A stretch of DNA of 64,000 bases from Gambelia wislizenii (taxonomy: Eukaryota > Chordata > Lepidosauria > Squamata > Crotaphytidae), in assembly GCA_030847615.1 (NCBI GenBank), contig JAUMIR010000003.1, positions 283,396,265-283,460,264 of the forward strand, read 5' to 3'. The translations under genes and the position numbers were made by a program. The notes below the pieces were generated by a model. It was not told the origin of the DNA, did not search any database, and saw only the letters and a list, made by a program, of their open reading frames with translations. Below, one piece after another: positions 21,331-32,135 of this stretch; position 1 is the first letter of the stretch, and the number at the start of each line of letters is the position of its first letter.

Positions 21331-21984
21331 AGGTAAGTCCTCGGTGGATTACTGTCAACAACCTCTGGGATCGCTGCAATCTCTTCTTGTCTTTTTAATG
21401 CTTGATAAATTATGGTAATTGGTCTTCAGCATCTGCAACCTCCTGCTGGGGAGCAGGACCCTCCTCTGCCTCAGCCCCTGGCTTCTCAGACTCAAGAGAG
21501 ACGACCATCATTAGGAGCTGCAGATTCCTGGCAATCTGCCTCCTTCTCTCTTTCTGAATCTTCTGAATCTAGAGAGTGGGTTATAACAGGTACACTTGGA
21601 TGCATCAGGGAGCATCAGGTTTGGGGTGTACTTTTAAGGTCACTGGTGCACTCAATGGTGCCCTAAGGGATAGCTGGAAAGTGATACAGTTTGAGACCTC
21701 ACTGTCTTCGAGTTCTTCCCAATATTGGTGGCTGTTTCCTTCTAGATGGTTCCAGGGACAAGAGGGTATCTTTCTGGGATGATAACCAGTCAGCAGTTAG
21801 CATCACCTCGGTCAGGAAGAGTTATGAAGGTACTGAGATTTGCGCTAGCATGTTTGTCTGCTAACATAACGTTTTCAGCCCATTATAATCAAGGACTGGA
21901 CAATGGAATTACAGATTCATTATCTTGATTTCAGGAGGACAGGTTTCATTCATTGGCAACAGAAGTGGATCAGCAACCCACAGA

Positions 21985-22790
21985 ATTCCAAGACAACCTC
22001 TGGCATCTTGGGAGCACAGCATGATACATGGAGTCCTTAATTCAGTGGCTCCTGCAACTTTGCAATCTTACAGTGGGTCTGTGGGGAGGTTCTTTGCCTT
22101 TAAAAGGCAGGAGAGGCATAGGGAGGCTTGGCTTGCCTCTGAACACCAAGTTTTGCATTACTTGGCTTATTTGAAGGAACAAAGCATGGTTCAGTAGACA
22201 ATGTCCCTACACTTAGCAGTGATAACTTTTTTTAGCAGGGCAGGTGGATTTGAAGACCCTTGTGCCACATTCATGGTGAGGAAGACAGTGGAAGACTTGA
22301 AATAGTTGGTGCTGCCTAAGGTTGATAGCAGGAGATCCATCGTGTTTCTGCTGCTTAAGAAGCTGTTGAAATAGCTGCTGATTATTTGACATTCTGAGTT
22401 TGAGGCAGAACACTTTTGGGGCACAAAGGATAGGTGAACTAGTGTCCAGGTCTAAAATGATAAGTCTGGGCAAGCCCTTCAGGTCAGGGATATCTCCTTC
22501 CGTGGGGATGATGTGAGGATTCAAGTGAAGTGCTCCAAGTGCAATCAGTTGGATCATGGGTCAGTTATCCAGCTTCAAGGCCTGAAAGGAATTAGTCCCT
22601 GTCCAGTGAAAATTTTACGCAGGTTTACTCCGGGGTCTGGCTCCCTTTTTTCCCACGTGGACAATTCCTCCCTGGCACAATTCCAGATGGTATCAGTATT
22701 GAGATGAACTCTGGAGTAGTTGGGAGTCTCTGGGGATCACTCGTTTAGGATAGGGGCAGCAACAGTGGTGCAAAATGAAGTTTTTTCATG
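21985..22790 (+). pseudogene. Tyrosine recombinase remnant of the plus-strand YR element
   Basis: The N-terminal SAM-like domain reads VAPATLQSYSGSVGRFFAFK and VLHYLAYLKEQSM. After frame breaks come VDSRRSIV, then KCSKCNQLDHGSVIQLQ, and the box II motif HSFRIGAAT at 22738-22764, which keeps the H-x-x-R pair. The class uses a catalytic R-H-R-Y set to integrate a circular cDNA. The final tyrosine is not clearly visible. Several stops make it dead. Confidence 0.75.
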
Positions 22791-23574
22791 CTGATAATCA
22801 AAAGGTTGGGAGGGTGGAAATAAATGGCATACACAAAGTATATTTGGCCTGAATTGGGTACTGACATTCAACAAGGTCTTCATGTGCAGCTCAGGGATGT
22901 ACACATTTCCTGCACCCCCTTGTGGCAGGGGGACCACTCTGAGGCAACCACCCACGTGGATCCTGCCCATCATGTCAATGGTTCTAGCATAAGGCTGGAT
23001 GGTTGGGCTCATTGATCAACAGCCAGGTTGGTCGATATCTGGATCTGGATCCATGCATGTGCAAACCCTATCAGTAGCTGTAACCAATAAAAGTTGCGGC
23101 CTACCTCTTCCATTCACGTTTGTTGGTGTGTTATTTCAAGCAGAGCAGGACTTGCCCCTGAACATGTAAACAACTATGACCACAACTTTTTACTTTGTTA
23201 CTTTGTAGTTACATATAATTATTATTTTTTATTTCCAAATATTTTTTACCCTTTGGTTTTTCTTTTTAAATATTTGTAATTCTGGAATTAATGTTTTAAA
23301 AACTGTATTCCACAGCCCAAGATTAGGAAAGGTTTTCATTAAAATGTTTTTTAAATTCATGTTTCAGACTGTTGTTTGTACATAATAACTTGTGAGAGTA
23401 CATTTGCTAGGATAAATTAATTTGGTCAGGCCACTGAAATGCCCCAAATGACTAAGGACAGGCATAGATGGTTCAAAACTACTTGTTGCAAGAATACTTT
23501 GAATTATTTAGATTATTCTCCTTTACAGTTATAAAGAGGAAAGACAGGAAAAATGAACCCTGGTGAAACCGTAC

Positions 23575-23822
23575 GTTGAACTGAAATCTGCCCAGTTGTT
23601 GGCAGTGGTACTTGAATCTGTAGGAACAGGCGGTGCCAATGGTGTTGTAGGGGTTTCACGCAATGAAACTTTAGGTGCAGCTGTTACATCAGTTACTGGC
23701 TTTACAGAGTTTGGAATTTCGTTTTCAGAAATTTTCTCTGCGTAGTTTGCAGGAAACCATCCTGTTTTCCCCTTCAGTTCACCTCCAAGCCATCCAGGTT
23801 CTCCAGTCTGACTTTCATCCAC
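23575..23822 (-). CDS. ITSN1: ITSN1 window exon 9: second half of SH3A plus linker
   Basis: This 248-bp exon has 82 codons plus two bases. It begins [19 protein letters not shown] and contains the SH3 tryptophan motif GWLGGEL and the GWFPANY motif that closes the domain. A linker rich in Pro, Thr and Ser follows ([20 protein letters not shown]) and ends with WADFSS. The acceptor is TTTGTACAG and the donor is TCAAC|GTACGG. The acceptor region is unusual: a 111-bp Penelope-like stub sits only 21 nt upstream of the exon. Confidence 0.97.
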
Positions 23823-23844
23823 CTGTACAAACAAATCACAAGTT

Positions 23845-23955
23845 GTGAAGTCGAAGGCTTTCACGGCCAGCATCCATAAGTTTTCAATGTGTCAGAAGTA
23901 AATTCTTCTGGAACATGGCCTCACAGTCCGGGGAAAAAACCCACGGAAAACCTAT
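23845..23955. mobile_element. Penelope-like terminal stub with 12-bp target duplication
   Basis: A 111-bp insertion made of Penelope-like end sequence (cgaaggctttcacggccagc and acatggcctcacagtccggg), matching the ends of the larger copy at 32194-33680. It is flanked by a perfect 12-bp repeat aaatcacaagtt (23833-23844 and 23956-23967). It lies 21 nt upstream of ITSN1 exon 9, in the 3' splice region. Confidence 0.88.
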
Positions 23956-23967
23956 AAATCACAAGTT

Positions 23968-25476
23968 AATATAGAATGTTTAAAAAAATTACATTCTCAA
24001 CTATTTTCTCTATCATTTAGAAGTTATGAAGCAACGTTCTTATTCTATGTACTGTACTAGCTATTCAATGACGTTACCATTACTTTAATGAAATTTAAGT
24101 ATGGTGCACTGATTATGCCAGAATGCTTTGATAAAATCCTAACATCGGTTAAAACAGTGTTACTGGCCTGAAATGATCAGTTTCAAGAAATCTATTAGCC
24201 CACAATTTAGAAGCTATCATTTTAAAGCAAATTACCCAAATTCATCTTTCTGAAGGTAAGAGACACAATGGTCCAATTCAGACATAATGATAGACCAGAA
24301 TTCTTCACCATTCTATCCTACTGGAAACAAGGAAGCAAACTCGTATAACTGCTCAGCCTCTCACTTTTTTCCTCCTGTAAGTGGCTAAACATACCAGGAA
24401 GTGGTTTGTTTTGTGTCCAAACTAGGATACCTGACTCATTACTCTCCTAGCAAGCTATGAAGAGAAACAATGTGTTATTCTTAGGTTTTGTTTTAGAAAC
24501 TGGATAGCAGCGGTGACTTGATGTTTTAAAGTATCAGTCTTTCAGCATAAAATACAAAACCTATAAACCAAGCCATTCAGGATGCTTACTTTTAAAAAAT
24601 GTTCTTGAACACTCTGACATACACACAAACCCATTATTCACTAACATTTGGAAGTGTTCATACCACTATTATTTTTGCTTGCCACTGCAGTAGCAACAGC
24701 CTAGCTGTTCTTCTGAGAGGCCCACCTAACAGTTTCTCTCTTCCATAATAACCAGATGAATGATTGTTGGGGCAGCTGGAGGCACAGGAAGAAAAGTAGG
24801 TGAAATTATTTCTGTATTTAACAAACACAATAGCCCCAAGATTTACACATTCTCTTTTATTGTTACAGAACAGGGATGGACAACTTTCCAAGGTCCATAG
24901 AATGAGCAGGCCACATCACTTTCAGATTTGAAAATGAAGCCTCCTTGTCTGAAAACAGGGCCATCCAGAATCTTGTAAAGTTGTCCCCACAGCCCCCAGA
25001 GGACACAGTGTGGAGCTTTTCAGTTTAAAAATTGGAAATGGAGGCACACTGGGGCAATTTAGGGTGCATGGGGGCCACAGGCTATACTTTGTTCACTCTG
25101 TTAACATAAGAATGCCTCTGGGGCCCAGAGACATCTTAGAAAAAAATATGGCATTGGATGCTCATAATTAACTTTGTGGCAATGTCAGCTTACCAGTTAA
25201 TTTGACAGATTTTTTTAAAAAGGACAGGTAGGAAGTCTGATGAGCACTGCAGTGTGGTATAGAGGTACTATATTCAGACCCTGAGTTCTTGGCTGTGCTG
25301 TTACTCATTACCACAATATCATGGATTGCCTTTGACTTAACTCTTTGTATTAAATGCACCATTGACACCACACAATCTTTGTATGACCTTTCAGCCTCCA
25401 ATTTGTGAGTTTCACAACATGTCCTTAAGTTATACAGAATATTTATGCTTTTTCCAACAGAGTATTCCTCTCTTAC
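23968..25476. other. SH3A intron, no recognised feature
   Basis: This is where the 15-bp neural microexon is expected. I searched for the reverse complement of a splice-flanked five-codon VKGEW exon, allowing all synonymous codons, and found none. A possible old hAT-like repeat lies near 24866-25130. Confidence 0.5.
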
Positions 25477-25598
25477 CATGATAATGTCTCCAGGCTGAAT
25501 GGTGATTTCATCATGGCTTCGGGATTCAAAAGGATACAGTGCTCGATAATATACTATTTTTACATCTTCTTGAGCAGAAAATGTTAGTGGAGCCTTTT
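25477..25598 (-). CDS. ITSN1: ITSN1 window exon 8: first half of SH3A
   Basis: This 122-bp exon has two bases that complete a glutamate codon, then 40 codons. It starts [17 protein letters not shown] and includes the SH3 ALYPF motif ([15 protein letters not shown]), followed by the acidic RT loop and IQPGDIIM. The RT loop and ALYPF form one side of the groove that binds proline-rich ligands such as dynamin and SOS. The acceptor is TGTATGTAG and the donor is ATG|GTAAGA. In mammals a 15-bp neural microexon is spliced in directly after this exon. I could not find one here (see findings). Confidence 0.97.
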
Positions 25599-26004
25599 CT
25601 ACATACACAAAAACAACATTTAAAAAGAATGTTATTAAATCTGAGAAATAAATTCACTATACCTAAACGAATAAGCTAAACCTGTTCTCAGAACATTCTT
25701 CATGAATATTCAATATTGTTTTCTTTTATAAAAGCAGAATAGGGTAACTAGGTGCTAGAAATTTAAAAACAAAACATTCTAAAATAAATTTAAATCAGAA
25801 ATCAAATTATTGGGAACTCTTACTCTTCTCTGTCTGAAGACCATGGGCTGCAGTGCAGCTACTTCACATAGTTGCAGAAGTAACCTGGCCTAAACCTTTG
25901 GGATTAGAAAGTTTTAGGCTCTGGTAAGTCTGTTTTTGCAGAAATGCCACCTTTCTGTATAAAAACAGCTAAATCCCACCTTTCCTCCAATGAGATCAAG
26001 CTAG
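25599..26004. other. Intronic DNA with no recognised feature
   Basis: Right of ITSN1 exon 8, AT-rich, with the polypyrimidine acceptor region next to the exon. Confidence 0.5.
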
Positions 26005-26694
26005 TATAGGACACCCTCTATATCTGCAGGACTGGTACCTGCAGTTTCACTTACCTGTGTCTGAAAGAAGTGTTCTCTCTAGGCATTTTCTCGGTCCTCC
26101 AGTGCAATTCTATGGTATACTTCTACCAGAAGTTGACCAGAGAGTCGCACTGGAGGGCCTAGACAATGCCTAAAGAGGTGTTCTCTCTAGTAACCTCTAG
26201 GCCCTCCAGGGTCTGAGAAGATTACTACAGAAATCTGGTGCCTACTGTGCTGCTAATTCATTGAATATCAACAGGACAAAATCTAAAGTGATGGTCTTTG
26301 GGAAAAGATGAGCCAAATACAACTGGTTTTTGGATGGTGAGCCCATAAAACAAACAGAATATTTTACTTACTTAGGGGTGACCTTTACTGATACAAGGTC
26401 GTGGACTAACCATTTTAAACAAGGTGTAACCAAGGCCACTGTTAACTCAAAAAAGCTAATTAAATTAATTAACTACAGCCATCCATCATCATTGCTCCCC
26501 ATCTTAAAGGTTTATAAAGCAATAATAGTTCCAGTATTAATATATGGCTCTGAATTGTGGGGCCAATCAAAAGCCCCTTTATTAGAACACAATCAAGCAC
26601 ACTTCCTAAGGATTATTCTAAGGACACACAGAAATACTTCTGCGGCAACTGTAAGAAGGACAGGTTGTTTACCTGTAACCATAGATCTTTGAGT

Positions 26695-26861
26695 GGTCTT
26701 CTGTGAATTCACACAGTTGGGTTACTCCTGCGCCTGCGCAGAGCTCCGGAAACTTCTAGAATCGCTAGGCAGAATGTGCTTTGATACATTTTTGGCGGTA
26801 ACTCCACCCATCCTAACGGTCCCTTATAAGGGCTTCCCGCCTAAAATCCCCTCAGTTCCTT
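26695..26861 (+). repeat. DIRS-A left inverted terminal repeat
   Basis: About 165 bp. It reads through actcctgcgcctgcgcagag and ggcggtaactccacccatcc, and matches the reverse complement of 31969-32135 with few differences. Confidence 0.93.
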
Positions 26862-26947
26862 GAATGACGCCGCAATATGCAGCATCAGGAACATTAAGCA
26901 TGTTTATGTGATGTAGTAGGACATAGAGGGGAGGATGGGCGGGTCTG

Positions 26948-27040
26948 TGTGAATTCACAGAAGACCACTCGAAGATCTATGGTTACAGGTAAGCAACCTG
27001 TCCATCTTCTTCGTGGTCTCTGTGAATCACACAGTTGGGT
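26948..27040. repeat. DIRS-A internal complementary region
   Basis: The first part (26948-27004, with gaagatctatggttacaggt) is the reverse complement of the left outer edge at 26658-26715. The second part (27004-27039, with atcttcttcgtggtctctgt) is the reverse complement of the right outer edge at 32106-32144. The two abut, so this site is complementary to the junction of the circular intermediate. It is the template feature that defines DIRS elements. Confidence 0.92.
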
Positions 27041-27190
27041 ATAGACTGGCAAGCTTCAATTCAGGAGGTGGGTATGTCCTACACCCATGTACTATACACA
27101 TTAAACATTTGAGGCTAAAGCACTAAAGCAAGTTATAATTAGTTAAAATGATCAAACATATAACAATGACTTGGCAACATAAACACTCAC

Positions 27191-28268
27191 TCATTGTATA
27201 GAAGATAACAATACAGCCTTCCCAAAGGCCGCCTCCTTCCTAGAACGAGAGTCAAGTCTGTAGTGAGAAATAAAAGTCAAAAGTGATGACCAGGTTGCAG
27301 CTCTGCAAATGTCCTCTAGAGGCACCCCAGAGAGAAAAGCTGTCGAAGTGGAGACAGCTCTCGTAGAGTGTCCTCGAATCCGAGACGGCAGAGGTTTCTT
27401 GGCCAGTTCGTAGCAAAGCGCGATCGTCGAGGTCACCCACTTTGACAAGTCTCTGCGAAGAAATGGGCTCTCCCAGTTTCGAGTCAGCATAAGACACAAA
27501 TAGCTTGGGTGATTTTCTGTGGGACGCAGTCCGCTGAATGTAGAAAGCCAGAGCCCTTCTGACGTCCACCAGGTGAAGGGTGCGTTCAAAGTCATCCTTC
27601 GGATCCTGCATCAAGGCGGGGAGAGTGATGGTTTGATTAAAGTGAAAGCTGGAGACCACCTTCGGTAAGAAGGAGATGTCGGGACGGAGGACCACTTTGT
27701 GCTTGTGGAAAGCCGTGTAGGGCAGATCCGATCTCAAGGCACAGAGCTCACTAGCCCTACGTGCAGAAGTGATGGCCACAAGGAACGCCGTTTTCCAGGA
27801 AAGAAGTCGGAGGTCGGTGGAAGCCATCAGTTCAAATGGGCGGCGGACCAACTGTGAGAGGACCAGTTCGAGGCTCCAAGATGGTGTCGGCTCAGTCACC
27901 GGAGGGTGGAGGTTCGCAAAGCCCTTCAAGAACTTTTTCACTGTGGCATCTACGAAGGGGGAAGGGAGACCCCTTGTCTGGAACTCAGTGGAGATGGCAG
28001 CCAAGTAGCACCGGATTGAAGACAGTGATAAACCAGCTGAAGACAGGTGGAGAAGAAACTCCAGGACTGTCGGGATGGAGAATTGGTCAAGGGTTGGATC
28101 CCGGGATGCCAGGAAGTTCTCATACTTCTTCCACTTATACTGGTAGGATCTCCTGGTGGAGGGTCTTCTTGCCGCGTCAATGACGGCTTGGACGTCCGGG
28201 TATAAAGATGCAGGTTGCCTCGGTACTGAGGACGAACCCAAGGGAATCGAATCCGAAGGGTGAATCAC
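27191..28268 (-). pseudogene. DIRS-A tyrosine recombinase, one frameshift
   Basis: The N-terminal core-binding part has RRSYQYKWKKYENFLASRD and LSLSSIRCYLAAISTEFQ. The catalytic part has box I with AFLVAITSARRASELCALRS (Arg present), a loop near LFVSYADSKLGEPISSQRLV, then, after a single-base shift near 27441, GHSTRAVSTSTAF (H-x-x-R) and FISHYRLDSRSR with the nucleophilic tyrosine. Apart from the shift, all four catalytic-type residues are present. The enzyme would integrate the circular cDNA. This is the best-preserved recombinase in the window. Confidence 0.88.
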
Positions 28269-29602
28269 AGGGTCAATCTCCAGGCAGTCAGGTTCAAAGT
28301 GTCCAGGTCAGGATGTCTGACCCTGCCCTCCTGAATGGTGAGCAGATCTGGACGGGATGGAAGGCGAATGAAGTGGCGGTTCGACAACCGAAGCAAAGTT
28401 GCAAACCACGGCTGTCGAGGCCACCATGGTGTGACGAGGATGGCGTTCGCTTTGTCCCGACGAAGTTTGGTGATCACCCTTGTCAGCAACGAGAATGGAG
28501 GGAACAGGTATAGCAACGGGCCCGACCATCGAAACAGGAACGCGTCTCCTCTCGACCTCAGAGCTGGACGCCTCGAGCAGAATTGGGGACACTGGGCGTT
28601 CTCGGGGGACGCAAAAAGATCCACTTGAGGAAACCCCCAGGTTTGAAACAGGTCTAGGGTGACCGATCTGTGAAGCAGCCACTCGTGGATGGAGAGACTT
28701 GAATGGCTGAGTTCGTCGGCAAGAGTGTTTTCTTCCCCTGGCAGATGAATGGATTCGAGAAACACATCCTTCGTCAGACACCACTCCCATATGTCCAGTG
28801 TGAGTTGGAGAAGTTGCGGGGATCTCGTGCCTCCCTGCTTGTTTATGTAGTACATGACCGACGTGTTGTCCATCAGTACCAGTACCGTCTTGCCCCTTAC
28901 CAGGGTCTCGAAGGCCCTCAACGCTTTCTGAACTGCAAGAAGCTCCAGGACGTTGATATGGAGAGCTTGTTCCTCTGTGCTCCAGGAACCTCGGATCTCG
29001 TAGGAGTCGAGATGCGCTCTCCATCCTTGCATCGACGCATCCGTTGTCAGAGAGACGTCCAGTTGGGGAATGTCGAAGGGCATGCCCGACAAGACATTGT
29101 CCGGTACCAGCCACCAGTCCAGTGACCTCTGAACCACTCTCGGCATAGTGAGCATCTTGTTTGGAGAGTTGTGAAGAGGATTGAATACTTGCAGAAACCA
29201 GTGCTGGAGAGGACGGAAACGAAGTCTGGCAAGCCGAGTCACATAAGTTGTAGCTGCCATGTGGCCCAGGAGCACTTGGATAGAACGTGCCGGGAGCCTT
29301 CTTGATCGACGATTGATTTCTACACCCTGCTGCCAAAGAAAGGCCGCTACCACCGCCATACACTTTGTGAAGACACGAGGAGCGGTGGAGAGACCAAAGG
29401 GGAGATCATCAAATAGGAGGTTTAGAACTTCTTTCGACCCTGGTCCCTGGGCCGTTGCCTGGGCTGCTGCCGGTGTCTGGAGCCCGAGCCCTGGCTCCTC
29501 ACCGAAGAGGCTGGAGATGTGGAAGGAACATAACGGGAACGCCGGTAGGTCTGACCGGAGTACCCGCGCCTGGATTGTTGGCCATAGGGTGAAGCCTGCC
29601 AT
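28265..29602 (-). pseudogene. DIRS-A RT/RNase H frame, open but with the RT core deleted
   Basis: A 445-residue open frame. Only a short RT piece remains (DLPFGLSTAPRVFTKCMAVV, about residues 65-90). The catalytic YLDD block and the fingers are absent. It resumes with ARSIQVLLGHMAATTYV, the thumb/connection. RNase H follows: LTTDASMQGWRAHL, ELLAVQKALRAFETL, VLMDNTSVMYYINKQ and IHLPGEENTLADELSHSS, with the acidic residues D, E, D and D in place. The C-terminal tail carries WGFPQVDLFASPENAQCPQF. RNase H may be sound, but without RT the protein cannot copy RNA. Confidence 0.85.
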
Positions 29603-31059
29603 GGATACCTCCCTCTGGGCTGGTATTGGTAGGTGGAGATGGAGCCCATACCATACTTCCTGGCCGTATTTCTCATCTTTTGAGCGAATTTGAGCTTGTC
29701 GTCGGTAGAACCATTGAACAAGCCCGACTCGTCAAAGGGAAGATCTTCAATTGTTGCTGACGCCTGGGGCGTGAGGCCAGAAGAACGTAGCCAAGCATGT
29801 CGTCTCAGGGCTACCGAGCCAGCGATGGCTTTTGCTGCGCAGTCTGTCACATGTCTGGCCGAGTTCATTTGAAGACTCGCAAGAGATTGTGCCTCAGATT
29901 GTATAGCCTCCGCCTTTCTGCACCGTTCTTCAGGAAGATCTTTGCTCAAAAGGTTCATTCGTTCCCATAACACTTGCTGGTATGCTCCCATGCACGCCGA
30001 GTAATTAGCGACACGGAAGCTCAACCCAGCTGCCGAATATATCTTCTTGCCCACGATGTCGAGCTTTCTACCCTCAGGATCTGGAGGGGAAGACAAGGGC
30101 CGGCGTTGCTTTCTGTTCTGAGCTACTTCTACAACTACCGAGTTCGGTTTCGGGTGGTTTTGCAACCAGTCGACATGCTCTCCGCCAACTCTGTACAGCC
30201 TGTCAATCTTTTTGGATGTGGATTGTATCGATGAAGGGTTTTCCCAAGACCCTTGGGCCAGTTTCAATAACGAAGGCAGGACTGGGATGATAGGAGATGG
30301 TGGTGCTTTTCATTGTATCCTTTGAAAGATGGGATCCACAGGGTCAGCTGGTCGATCCTCGACCTTCAGGTCTAGAGTGTGTGACATCCTCACCATCTGT
30401 TCCCCGAAGGCTCGGACGTCATCTGTCGGGGAAGTGGAATTGTAGTCCATGAGCTCTGACTTTGGGGACGGTAGATAGGGCCTGTAAAATTCCGAGGAAA
30501 CAACTGACTCAGATGAAGATGCATCAGGCGAACGGCTTCTAGGCCGGGTTGGCATGAGAGAACGAGGCTGAGGGGTTGGTGGAGTCCGTGGCAGAGGTCG
30601 ATGCTCAAGCGGCGAAACCTGAACAGTAGCATCCCGTTGTGAAGCAACATCCAAAATCATGGGGGAGCGAGAACGTGGTCTCGGAAGCGAGGGTTGTGAT
30701 ACCTCAATAATATCTCCTCTGGGGTTGAAGATTTGCAACCCCGACCGGGAGCCCAGATGAGTTCTGAAAATGGAGCGGGCCAAATCATATGCAGAGTAAG
30801 CTGGCACATCTTCTCTGATGGAGGGAATGAGAGGTCGAGGCAGGTCTTCGGATTCGACAATCTCCACGTCAATGTCCGAAGAGTGACGTCGGAGAAGTTG
30901 GTCCCGTGACACAACTAGAGCTGGCGATGATTCCACACGCTTCGCAACATCCACGGCAGGGGAAAGCTCAACAGTCACAACATCCAAAGATCGAGGAGGG
31001 TTCCGCAGGTCATGGGCTGCCACATCAGCAGTGGACGACGGTGGAGGACGGAGGAACAT
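29422..31059 (-). pseudogene. DIRS-A gag-like protein, C-terminal part, with one in-frame stop
   Basis: One frame, broken by a single TGA at 30310-30312. Before the stop it is Pro/Arg/Ser rich with RPRSRSPMI. After it comes a more structured domain with IDRLYRVGGEHVDWLQ, AAGLSFRVANYSACMGAY, and HAWLRSSGL...IEDLPFDES. The last part is Gln/Arg/Ser/Gly rich (YQYQPRGRYPWQ) and basic. The block LRRHAWLR to DLPFDESGLF is matched in DIRS-B near 59620-59710. The end overlaps the RT frame in another register, as usual for DIRS. Confidence 0.8.
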
Positions 31060-31073
31060 ATCATCAGAACCCT

Positions 31074-31688
31074 TCAGATCCCGAGGAGGGACTTGTGGAA
31101 CAACACGCTCCGCCGGCTTGACTTTCTTATCTTTATATCCTTCTTGCCCTCCGAATGTTTGGAGATATGCTTCTCCTTTTTCTTTTTCTTAGCCGGTTCC
31201 GAGGACGAACCAGAAGCGGTGGAAGAGGGCTCCTTTTCACCCATAGCCTGCTTAGAGTTCGATGGGGTTGGCTCCTTAGCCTTCTCCAAACGGTCTCGAG
31301 TCGAATCCGAGGATACACGTCGATGGGTAGAGTGTAAGGCCTCGGGATCCGACTCAGTGGAACAACGCCTCGAAGGGCTTCGAGACCGACGGCGCTTCTG
31401 ACCAGAGGATGGTGGGGATCGAGAACGTTCACGACCCCGAGACTCCGATGGAGGAGCCGAAGCAGAAGCAGGTGGTGCGGTCAGGAGCAAGGCCTTTTCA
31501 TATAAGAAAGATTTAAGGCATGAGAGCCTATGCTTCCTGGCCTGCGGGGTGAAAGCTTTACAACGGATGCAAGCGTCTACATTGTGGGATTCTCCCAAAC
31601 AGATCAAGCAGCGGGAATGCCCATCCGCACTTGGGAGTTTCGCTTGGCAGATCATGCACCACTTAAAAGCCCCTTTAGTAGACATCAT
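31074..31688 (-). CDS. DIRS-A gag-like protein, N-terminal part
   Basis: A 204-residue open frame. Near the start it has a Cys/His cluster at residues C11, C14, H24, C27, C30, H35, C40 and C43 (CMICQAKLPS, HSRCLICLGES, ACIRC), a likely zinc-binding knuckle. It then has a Ser/Arg-rich middle and a lysine-rich segment around KKKKKEKH. The same cluster is found in the matching frame of DIRS-B (61287-61904). A frameshift separates it from the downstream gag frame at about 31060-31075. DIRS gag is expected to form the particle in which cDNA is made, but this copy is interrupted. Confidence 0.8.
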   Translation of the reverse strand: MMSTKGAFKWCMICQAKLPSADGHSRCLICLGESHNVDACIRCKAFTPQARKHRLSCLKSFLYEKALLLTAPPASASAPPSESRGRERSRSPPSSGQKRRRSRSPSRRCSTESDPEALHSTHRRVSSDSTRDRLEKAKEPTPSNSKQAMGEKEPSSTASGSSSEPAKKKKKEKHISKHSEGKKDIKIRKSSRRSVLFHKSLLGI

Positions 31689-31968
31689 AAATCATAATAC
31701 CGCAGAAGTCATCAAGGGTAGAATCGTCGTCAAGCCAGTCCAAGGTCAGTAACAGAGAGCAGAAATAGCGACAAGCCGAGGGAGCGAGCAGAAATCGTAG
31801 TGAAAAGCCAGAAGAGGTTATCAAAAGCCAAAATAACAGAGTCAGACACCAAAGCCGTTGGGAGTAGCGAAAAAACATCGTCAAAAAAGCAAGCCAAGTC
31901 AAAACCAATAAAATCTCAAGAACACCTAGCGCACAGAAGTTCCTTAAGCTGCTAATGCGGTGGAAAGA

Positions 31969-32135
31969 AAGGAACTGAGGGGATTTTAGGCGGGAAGCCC
32001 TTATAAGGGACCGTTAGGATGGGCAGAGTTACCGCCAAAAATGTATCAAAGCACATTCTGCCTAGCGATTCTAGAAGTTTCCGGAGCTCTGCGCAGGCGC
32101 AGGAGTAACCCAACTGTGTGATTCACAGAGACCAC
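31969..32135 (-). repeat. DIRS-A right inverted terminal repeat
   Basis: The inverted partner of the left ITR, running from aaggaactgaggggatttta to cactgtgtg-type outer sequence. The gag frame starts about 280 bp inside it, so the promoter presumably lies here. Confidence 0.93.

Larger units (their letters stand above)
19860..23110 (+). mobile_element. Ngaro/DIRS-like tyrosine-recombinase retroelement, degraded
   Basis: In plus orientation, antisense to ITSN1, the order is a gag-like Gln-rich frame beginning near 20863, an RNase H remnant at about 21690-21960 with ANITFSAHYNQGLDNGITDS, and a tyrosine recombinase at about 21985-22790. No reverse-transcriptase core motifs are visible between gag and RNase H. 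The boundaries are estimates. The right end has the tract gtaaccaataaaagttg near 23079-23095. It is a different subfamily from DIRS-A, B and C. Confidence 0.72.

Noticed and set aside
24225..24262. Possible 14-nt microexon on the minus strand (CTTCAG|...|GTAATTTG)
   Set aside because: Its 14-nt length would shift the ITSN1 frame and its codons do not resemble the known microexon.
24611..24660. Fifteen-base string ending in TGG before GT on the minus strand, near 24631-24645
   Set aside because: It contains a TAA stop in the needed frame and has no AG acceptor before it.
26330..26692. 120-residue plus-strand frame as a host gene
   Set aside because: The sequence is a LINE RT C-terminal region and its last residues run into the DIRS-A edge.
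28265..31688. Large open frames as domesticated host genes
   Set aside because: They lie between matching DIRS ITRs with an internal complementary region, and the RT is deleted; nothing suggests host use.
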